Shown here: in pieces, positions 15,266 through 19,611 of the stretch
Position numbering within the stretch: the first letter of the stretch is position 1
Layout: each line of letters begins with the position of its first letter
Origin: UBA2233 sp002347965 [NCBI: Nitrospirae bacterium UBA2233]
GTDB taxonomy: Bacteria > UBA2233
DNA: 19,611 bases
Assembly: GCA_002347965.1 (NCBI GenBank)
Contig: DDYN01000015.1
Coordinates: forward strand, 1,294-20,904
Reading direction: 5' to 3'
Notes under the pieces: generated by a model
The model's input: only the letters and a program-made list of their open reading frames with translations
Databases searched by the model: none
What the model was told of the DNA's origin: nothing
Made by a program: the position numbers and the translations under genes

Positions 15266-15701
15266 GCATGTGAAGGAAAGCCCCAATACTAGCGCCGGCG
15301 ACGGCCTCGTCCTGCGCGGCGCTTCCCGAGGAGCAGCCTACGGCGCCGACGACCTCGTCTTGTGCAAAGATAGGCACACCTCCGCCAAAGACCGTGAACC
15401 GGCCCTGGTTGGAGGCGTGAATGCCGAACGCTTCCCCGCCCGGGCCGGCGATCTTCGCGTACTCGGAAGTGGGCTTGCGCGTGCAGGCCGAGGTGAAGGC
15501 CTTGTTGATGGCGATGTCGATGCCCGTGATTTTAGCCGCATCCATCCGCTCGAACGCGATTAAGTGGCCGCCTCCGTCAACGACCGCAATGTCCATGTCC
15601 ACGCCGATCTCTTTGGCCTTTTCCTTGGCCGCTTCGAGAATGATGCGCGCGCCTTCGAGCGTAAGAAAGGGCCTGGTCGAAAGGAGAGCGCGTTTTGACA
15701 T
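15255..15701 (-). CDS. GlcG/HbpS-family protein (DUF336)
   Basis: This 148-residue single-domain protein has the DUF336 hallmarks: DMDIAVVDGGGHLIAFERMD (35-54), INKAFTSACTRKPTSEY (65-81), FGGGVPIF (105-112) and GAVGCSSGSAAQDE (119-132). Family members include heme-binding HbpS and the glycolate-operon protein GlcG; some have cofactor-binding or sensory roles. The ATG at 15701 follows AAAGGAG at good spacing and is preferred over the in-frame ATG at 15770. The gene is divergent from nagA. Its link to amino-sugar metabolism, if any, is unknown. Confidence 0.88.
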   Translation of the reverse strand: MSKRALLSTRPFLTLEGARIILEAAKEKAKEIGVDMDIAVVDGGGHLIAFERMDAAKITGIDIAINKAFTSACTRKPTSEYAKIAGPGGEAFGIHASNQGRFTVFGGGVPIFAQDEVVGAVGCSSGSAAQDEAVAGASIGAFLHMLNG

Positions 15702-15741
15702 GCTGTTTCTCCTTTTGTGTTGTCGTTGGCTTCTTTTTAGG

Positions 15742-15770
15742 ATTATCCTCAGAATCGAGACCGCGCGCAA
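15742..15770 (-). promoter_or_regulatory. Candidate promoter for the GlcG-family gene
   Basis: On the minus strand, TTGCGC (15770-15765) lies 17 bases from GATAAT (15747-15742; 5 of 6 to consensus). Transcription would start near 15735, giving a leader of about 35 bases that contains the AAAGGAG ribosome site. Confidence 0.45.
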
Positions 15771-15776
15771 ACCCTG

Positions 15777-16937
15777 GTGAGTATGCTGAGCCTTACGAAT
15801 GCAAAGATTCTGACGCCCTACGAGACGGTTTTCCCTGGAACCGTCCGTGTGGTAGAGGGCTGCCTAGCGGAGGTGTTCGAGGGGGTTGACTCTAGAGGGG
15901 AAGATTTGGGCGGGCTTTTGCTCGCACCTGGGTTTGTCGACATCCACACGCACGGCGTTTGTGGGTTCGACCCGGCTGAGGCATGCAACCAAGACGATCT
16001 CTCGGGAATCTTAGAAGGGATGGGCGAGGCCCTCCTTGGGTACGGGGTGACAGCTTTTCTCCCGACGCTAGTCTCGCTCGGGCCTGGAATGTTAGAAGGG
16101 CTCATGAAGGCGTTCGGAGGGGCTTTTTGCGATCCTCGTAAGGCAGGTGCCCGAGCGCTCGGGGTTTGGCTGGAAGGGCCCTACCTTTCCCCCGGTTTTA
16201 AGGGCGCCCATGCCGAGGAAAGCCTAAGGCTCCCCGACTCGAAAGAGCTTGCTTTGTTAGCAAGGCTTTCCAAAGGCACGCTTCGAGGGGTCACGCTCGC
16301 TCCCGAGCTTGCGGGCGCCCTTGAGCTTGTCTCCGAGGCGGTCAACCTTGGCCTTAAAGTGGCGCTAGGCCATACGGGGGCAAGCTTTGACGAGGCCAAA
16401 ATGGCCCTTTACCGGGGTGCCGACCGTGCAACCCACCTGTTTAACGCGATGCGCCCCGTTCACCACAGAGACCCGGGCGCGGCGATCGCGCTGCTTGAAA
16501 GCCCGCAAGCGTACCTCGAGCTCATATGCGACCTTGTTCACGTTGTCCCGGAAATGCTCCGTTTTGTACGAAGGGCGGCCTCTTTGGATCGGCTCGTTGC
16601 CGTTACCGACCAGATCGCGGCGACGGGCCTGCCCGATGGGGACTACCGGCTCGGCGAGTTGGAGGTTGAGGTCAAAGCGGGCAGGGCAAGGCTATCTGAC
16701 GGGACGCTCGCAGGCTCGCTGCTTACAATGGACAAGGCGTTTCAAAACTTGGTTAAGATAGGCTTTTCTTTGAATGAAGCGGCCAGAATGCTAAGCCTCA
16801 ACCCGGCCAGGGCGCTCGGGCTTCCTGGCACGGGGGCCATTCTCCCGGGCTACCAGGCCGACTTCGTTGTCCTTAGCCCCGTCTTTGGAGTGAAAAGGGT
16901 ATACAGGGCGGGTAGGCTTGCCTACCAAGGCCCTTGA
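15777..16937 (+). CDS. nagA: N-acetylglucosamine-6-phosphate deacetylase NagA
   Basis: NagA removes acetate from GlcNAc-6-phosphate to give glucosamine-6-phosphate, the entry step for using GlcNAc from chitin or recycled peptidoglycan. The amidohydrolase features are all present: FVDIHTHG (53-60), the metal-binding Glu in WLEGPYLSPG (131-140), GHTGAS (198-203), ATHLFNAM (218-225), the catalytic Asp in VTDQIAATGLPDG (276-288), and SDGTLAGSLLTMD (307-319). The length (386) is typical. The start is GTG 15777 or ATG 15783, and the ribosome site is weak. It is divergent from the GlcG-family gene and followed 64 bases later by a small conserved gene. Confidence 0.96.
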   Translation: MSMLSLTNAKILTPYETVFPGTVRVVEGCLAEVFEGVDSRGEDLGGLLLAPGFVDIHTHGVCGFDPAEACNQDDLSGILEGMGEALLGYGVTAFLPTLVSLGPGMLEGLMKAFGGAFCDPRKAGARALGVWLEGPYLSPGFKGAHAEESLRLPDSKELALLARLSKGTLRGVTLAPELAGALELVSEAVNLGLKVALGHTGASFDEAKMALYRGADRATHLFNAMRPVHHRDPGAAIALLESPQAYLELICDLVHVVPEMLRFVRRAASLDRLVAVTDQIAATGLPDGDYRLGELEVEVKAGRARLSDGTLAGSLLTMDKAFQNLVKIGFSLNEAARMLSLNPARALGLPGTGAILPGYQADFVVLSPVFGVKRVYRAGRLAYQGP

Positions 16938-17001
16938 GGGGCGCTTTTGGGCGAACGATAAAAAACGGGCCGCTATCGCGTGGCCCTTAGAGGGGATTTC
17001 G

Positions 17002-17328
17002 ATGCCTGAGTTCGTGCATCCGATGCTTGGGGAGGATGTGACCTCCATAAGCGGGCACTACGCGCTTACCCACGAAAGGACGCTTCGTTACGCCGGGAAA
17101 GAGGTGCTCTACTTCGTGGGTTACGCCGTTTGCGATACGTCGTGTTGCGGTTCGGGCGGTTGGGGCTATGCCCTTGTTCCCGGTTTTGTCCTGGGCCTAA
17201 AGATCAGGCAGAACCAGGAAGGGCGCTGGATTTCCGAGGTAGAGCCCATTTTAGACGAGGTGGCAAGGAAAGAGATTGCCGGAGCTATCGAGCGCGAAAC
17301 CAACGTCAGGCAAGTCGTATTCCGCTAG
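17002..17328 (+). CDS. 108-residue conserved protein with a DTSCCGSGGW motif, unknown function
   Basis: The ATG at 17002 follows AGAGGGG at fair spacing. The protein has HPMLGEDV near its start, a central CDTSCCGSGGWGYALVPG (44-61) that includes a CC pair, and EVEPILDEV in the C-terminal part. This pattern recalls uncharacterised small proteins in several bacterial groups, but I cannot name a family. The clustered cysteines could bind a metal or cluster (inference). It lies downstream of nagA and may be co-transcribed with it. An upstream in-frame ATG at 16918 would overlap the end of nagA and is less likely. Confidence 0.75.
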   Translation: MPEFVHPMLGEDVTSISGHYALTHERTLRYAGKEVLYFVGYAVCDTSCCGSGGWGYALVPGFVLGLKIRQNQEGRWISEVEPILDEVARKEIAGAIERETNVRQVVFR

Positions 17329-17349
17329 CTCGCCGAAGCCAAACCCCTC

Positions 17350-17679
17350 GATAGGCGGGACATTCTTGTCCCGCATCTGCAGACCTCGGGTTTGCATGCG
17401 GCCAAGGGCGTTTTTCGCGAGCGAAGGGTTGTGGACCTCGTTTGTCAAGCGTATGCTGAATACATGCTGGGTTTTTCCCCGGGAAAACCGACGGCGCGAC
17501 GCCAAGACTGGCGAAGAGGGGCGGCATCACGCCGATGAGCCGCTTGAGCAGAAGGCGGTTACGACATTCGAACGGCCCAGGGACTGCTGGGGCACGGGGG
17601 TGTCAAGACGGCCATGGCCTACGCGCATATCCTCAACCGTGGGCCATCCGGCGTACGGAGTCCTGTGGGCGGACTTTGA
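17350..17679 (+). pseudogene. Decayed 3' part of an integron integrase (intI-like tyrosine recombinase)
   Basis: Two frames carry integron-integrase text. Frame 2 (17468-17560) reads WVFPRENRRRDAKTGEEGRH followed by [11 protein letters not shown]. This matches the VFP...RRHH..E..LQ.AV patch that is typical of IntI and absent from ordinary Xer recombinases. Frame 1 (17557-17679) reads [20 protein letters not shown] then [20 protein letters not shown] and a stop, the standard IntI C terminus with the nucleophile Tyr. At the junction about 30 residues holding the HTLRHSFATHLL catalytic box are missing and the frame shifts. Weaker matches in frame 1 (DRRDILVPHLQ from 17350) suggest older sequence upstream. 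The N-terminal half is absent. This is non-functional. Confidence 0.82.
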
Positions 17680-17763
17680 GAGATGTCTTATGCCGACCCG
17701 CATAACATGCCGGGCTAAATGGGCCTACCAGTGGAAACGCTTTGAGTCAAAGGAGGTCATCAA

Positions 17764-18018
17764 ATGAGAGACGTTTTCTTTTTTGATGAAATGTTAACCC
17801 CGAAAATTATCACTTTTGTTTATTGGTTACTATTGCTGTTTGCTGTCGTTTCGGGGCTTGGTTCGATGTTTGGAGGCTATGGCGGATTAACTTTCGGTAG
17901 GTTTTTCATGGGGATTGTGATGATTGTTGGGGGCGCAGTGGGAGCAAGGATCGGGTGTGAATTGTTGATTGTACTTTTTAAAATCTACGAGAACATCAAA
18001 AAGCTTGCTGACAAGTAG
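17764..18018 (+). CDS. DUF4282 small membrane protein
   Basis: The 84-residue protein has FDEMLTPKII at its start, two membrane helices (about 15-33 and 44-64) with a GGYGGLTFGRFFMG loop, and the conserved end RIGCELLIVLFKIYENI (62-78). This is the DUF4282 pattern; function is unknown. AAAGGAGGTCATCAA precedes the ATG at ideal spacing. The gene is clearly more AT-rich than its neighbours and lies 84 bases after the integrase remnant, which fits horizontal acquisition. A bulged hairpin (CCCGCAT-AAC-ATGCCGGG, 17697-17714) lies in that gap. Confidence 0.88.
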   Translation: MRDVFFFDEMLTPKIITFVYWLLLLFAVVSGLGSMFGGYGGLTFGRFFMGIVMIVGGAVGARIGCELLIVLFKIYENIKKLADK

Positions 18019-18034
18019 ACGTATAACAACGCAA

Positions 18035-18856
18035 ATGCGCTCGCGTTTCCTCGTCTTTTCGCTGCCCATGAAGTTCAAAAACCCAATTTTGAGCACAAGT
18101 GCCGGTGCTGCCGTCGGCACACTCGGAGGGCTCATAGGCTTAGGGGGTGCGGAATTCCGCCTTCCTCTTCTAATCGGGGTCTTTGGTTATTCCGCTTTGC
18201 CGGCAGTCATCCTTAACAAAGCCATTAGCCTTGCCGTCGTCGCGTCTGCCTTACTCTTCCGCTCGTCGTCAGTTCCGTTCCGGCAATTGCTCGAGCACGC
18301 AAACATCATCTGTACTCTTTTGGCCGGCAGTCTTGCCGGTGCGTGGTTTGGCGCCGACCGGGCAACAAAACTGAAATCTCACGTTCTCTATCGTGTGCTA
18401 GCCGTACTGTTGGTGATAATCGCGTTTGTCTTGGTCTTTGGTCACGGCACGCCTGCTTCTTCGGCAGTATCGCTTACCGGAGTGCCGCTAGTCATTGCCG
18501 GTGCTGCCGCCGGTTTTGGCATCGGCGTCGTTGCCTCACTCATGGGGGTCGCTGGTGGCGAGCTCCTTATTCCAACCATCGTGTTGCTATTTGGCGCCGA
18601 CATTAAGCTCGCTGGTAGCCTTTCGCTTGCCGTAAGTCTACCCACTATGATTGTTGGTTTTTTGCGTTACAGCCAAGACCAAAGCTTTTCCGTTATTCGT
18701 ACCGAGCGCCGTTTCGTCCTGTTCATGCTTGCCGGGTCGTTCTTGGGCGCATTCATCGGCGGTCAGTTGCTGGGCGTTATTCCAACCCACATCTTGCTTC
18801 CTTTGCTTGCTGGCATTTTGTTGCTCTCAGCGGTAAAGGTTTGGAGCCATGCCTGA
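18035..18856 (+). CDS. TauE/SafE-family anion (sulfite/organosulfonate) exporter
   Basis: This 273-residue multi-helix permease has the two internal repeats of the TauE/SafE family, seen as VGTLGGLIGLGGAEFRLP (27-44) and GIGVVASLMGVAGGELLIP in the second half. Members export sulfite, sulfoacetate or other small anions; the substrate here is unknown. Starts at 18035 and 18068 are both possible and neither has a ribosome site; TATAAC lies 7 bases before 18035. The gene begins 16 bases after the DUF4282 stop. Codon and base use (GTC, GCC and TTG rich, few CTCGAG runs) differ from the host style, suggesting transfer together with DUF4282. Confidence 0.88.
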   Translation: MRSRFLVFSLPMKFKNPILSTSAGAAVGTLGGLIGLGGAEFRLPLLIGVFGYSALPAVILNKAISLAVVASALLFRSSSVPFRQLLEHANIICTLLAGSLAGAWFGADRATKLKSHVLYRVLAVLLVIIAFVLVFGHGTPASSAVSLTGVPLVIAGAAAGFGIGVVASLMGVAGGELLIPTIVLLFGADIKLAGSLSLAVSLPTMIVGFLRYSQDQSFSVIRTERRFVLFMLAGSFLGAFIGGQLLGVIPTHILLPLLAGILLLSAVKVWSHA

Positions 18857-18994
18857 ATGAAGATCGCGCCTAGCGGCTGCCCTTCGACGAGTTCGAACCC
18901 ATGATTTCGAAGGCATGCGCCTTCGCCTTCCAACCTTGAAGCGTTCGAAGCGGGTCGCCTGGCCGCAGGGGCGTAATCGGCGTACACGCACGCC
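18857..18994. other. Gap between convergent genes, with a hairpin and a possible remnant frame
   Basis: A perfect 7-bp hairpin, CGAAGGC-ATGC-GCCTTCG (18908-18925), lies here without a T tract. A minus-strand frame from ATG 19005, overlapping the aldolase stop, runs through this gap and into the TauE gene to 18763. Its text APAARRPASNASRLEG faintly recalls the C terminus of RmlD-type reductases. I do not call it a gene. Confidence 0.4.
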
Positions 18995-19611
18995 TTACAC
19001 GGCATTTTCTGAAGAATCCTCTCCTGGGTTTTCTTTGGACTTGTCTTTCACCGCGTAGGATTGGAACTGTCCAATCAGACGCCCGATTTCATCTTCTGGC
19101 AATACCTTGGGTTCGCCGATCTGTAAGGCGATGGTGTACTGGCGGGCGATCGTCTCGACCTCGTTTGCCAGCCAAAGCGCCCTTGGGAGCGTAGGGCCCA
19201 AAGCTATCATCCCATGGTGGGCCAAAAGGCACGCAAAGCGCCCCTTAAGGGCTTCAAGGGCGTTTTTGGAGAGTTCCTCCGTCCCGAACGTGGCGTACGG
19301 GGCAACACGGATTTCCCCAAGGGCCGCGGCGATCATGTAATGGACGGCAGGAATACCGCGCCCAACGATCGAAAGCGCCGTACAGTGGGCGGGGTGGGCG
19401 TGCACGACGGCGTTGACCTCCGGCCTTGTGGCCATGATGTCCCTGTGGAAGCGCCACTCGGAGGAAGGTGCAAGCTTGCCCTCGTAACTTCCATCCATCC
19501 TCACGAACACCACATCCTCCGGAGTCATCTCATCGTAGGGGATTCCAGATGGGGTGATCAAAAGCCCCCCTCCAAACCGAAGGCTTAAGTTGCCCGAAGT
19601 CCCCTGGTTGA
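18995..19611 (-). CDS. Class II aldolase/adducin-family protein, L-fuculose-phosphate aldolase type (5' end outside window)
   Basis: The frame stays open to the right edge: upstream of the first in-frame TTG (19561) it reads NQGTSGNLSLRFGGGLLITP, the standard start region of this family, so the gene begins beyond 19611. Zinc-site motifs are present: the Glu in APSSEWRFHRDI, HAHPAHCTAL and AHHGMIALG. These enzymes cleave or form sugar phosphates such as L-fuculose-1-phosphate; methylthioribulose-phosphate dehydratase and ribulose-phosphate epimerases share the fold, so the exact substrate is uncertain. About 204 residues are visible, close to full length. It converges on the TauE gene. Confidence 0.9.
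   Translation of the reverse strand, partial: NQGTSGNLSLRFGGGLLITPSGIPYDEMTPEDVVFVRMDGSYEGKLAPSSEWRFHRDIMATRPEVNAVVHAHPAHCTALSIVGRGIPAVHYMIAAALGEIRVAPYATFGTEELSKNALEALKGRFACLLAHHGMIALGPTLPRALWLANEVETIARQYTIALQIGEPKVLPEDEIGRLIGQFQSYAVKDKSKENPGEDSSENAV

Noticed and set aside
17276-17767. A 163-codon plus-strand frame as an intact gene
   Set aside because: It overlaps the preceding gene, joins integrase text to out-of-frame sequence, and its start lacks a ribosome site; better read as part of the pseudogene.
18021-18040. attC recombination site after the DUF4282 gene
   Set aside because: Only a 5'-arm-like string is present; no GTTRRRY arm within the next 150 bases.
1-19611. CRISPR arrays, insertion sequences, rRNA, or an intact phage or defence island
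   Set aside because: No spaced direct repeats, transposase text, rRNA motifs or defence-protein signatures were seen.

Overview
The window looks like chromosomal DNA from a GC-rich bacterium, with genes packed on both strands. Most genes have clear Shine-Dalgarno sites, and TTG or GTG starts are fairly common. Several convergent genes overlap at their stop codons. CofD (coenzyme F420 synthesis), a TorD-type chaperone with a multi-cluster ferredoxin, and c-di-GMP signalling point to a metabolically versatile, possibly anaerobic or microaerobic bacterium. The phylum cannot be fixed from this sequence alone.

Left part (1-4.4 kb): a large minus-strand membrane sensor carries two PAS domains, a degenerate GGDEF domain and an intact EAL domain, so it is probably a c-di-GMP phosphodiesterase. 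Just upstream of it on the same strand lie a 41-residue ORF with a strong ribosome site and a tRNA-Gln(CUG) gene with its own promoter.

4.4-7.7 kb: plus-strand genes for an exo-beta-N-acetylmuramidase (NamZ/DUF1343) and CofD. A 351-base gene-poor gap with a strong, strand-symmetric hairpin follows, then a small secreted protein. 7.7-10.1 kb: a minus-strand pair encodes a class II fructose-bisphosphate-type aldolase and a zinc-type medium-chain dehydrogenase.

10.2-15.3 kb: a plus-strand run encodes a SoxB-like/5'-nucleotidase-family exported metallohydrolase, a secreted PPC-domain protein, a multi-cluster 4Fe-4S protein, a TorD-like chaperone and a secreted protein with a proline-rich tail. 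The ferredoxin and TorD pair suggests assembly or electron transfer for a molybdoenzyme encoded elsewhere. 15.3-17.3 kb: a GlcG/HbpS-family gene is divergent from nagA, which is followed by a small conserved cysteine-containing protein. NagA and NamZ together suggest amino-sugar (peptidoglycan) salvage.

17.3-18.9 kb is the accessory part. It holds the decayed, internally deleted 3' portion of an integron-type integrase, then an AT-richer DUF4282 membrane gene and a TauE/SafE-type anion exporter gene whose base and codon use differ from the rest. The right edge holds a class II sugar-phosphate aldolase gene that runs out of the window. The integrase remnant and its two foreign-looking neighbours are the most unusual feature here. 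I see no intact new defence or mobile system.
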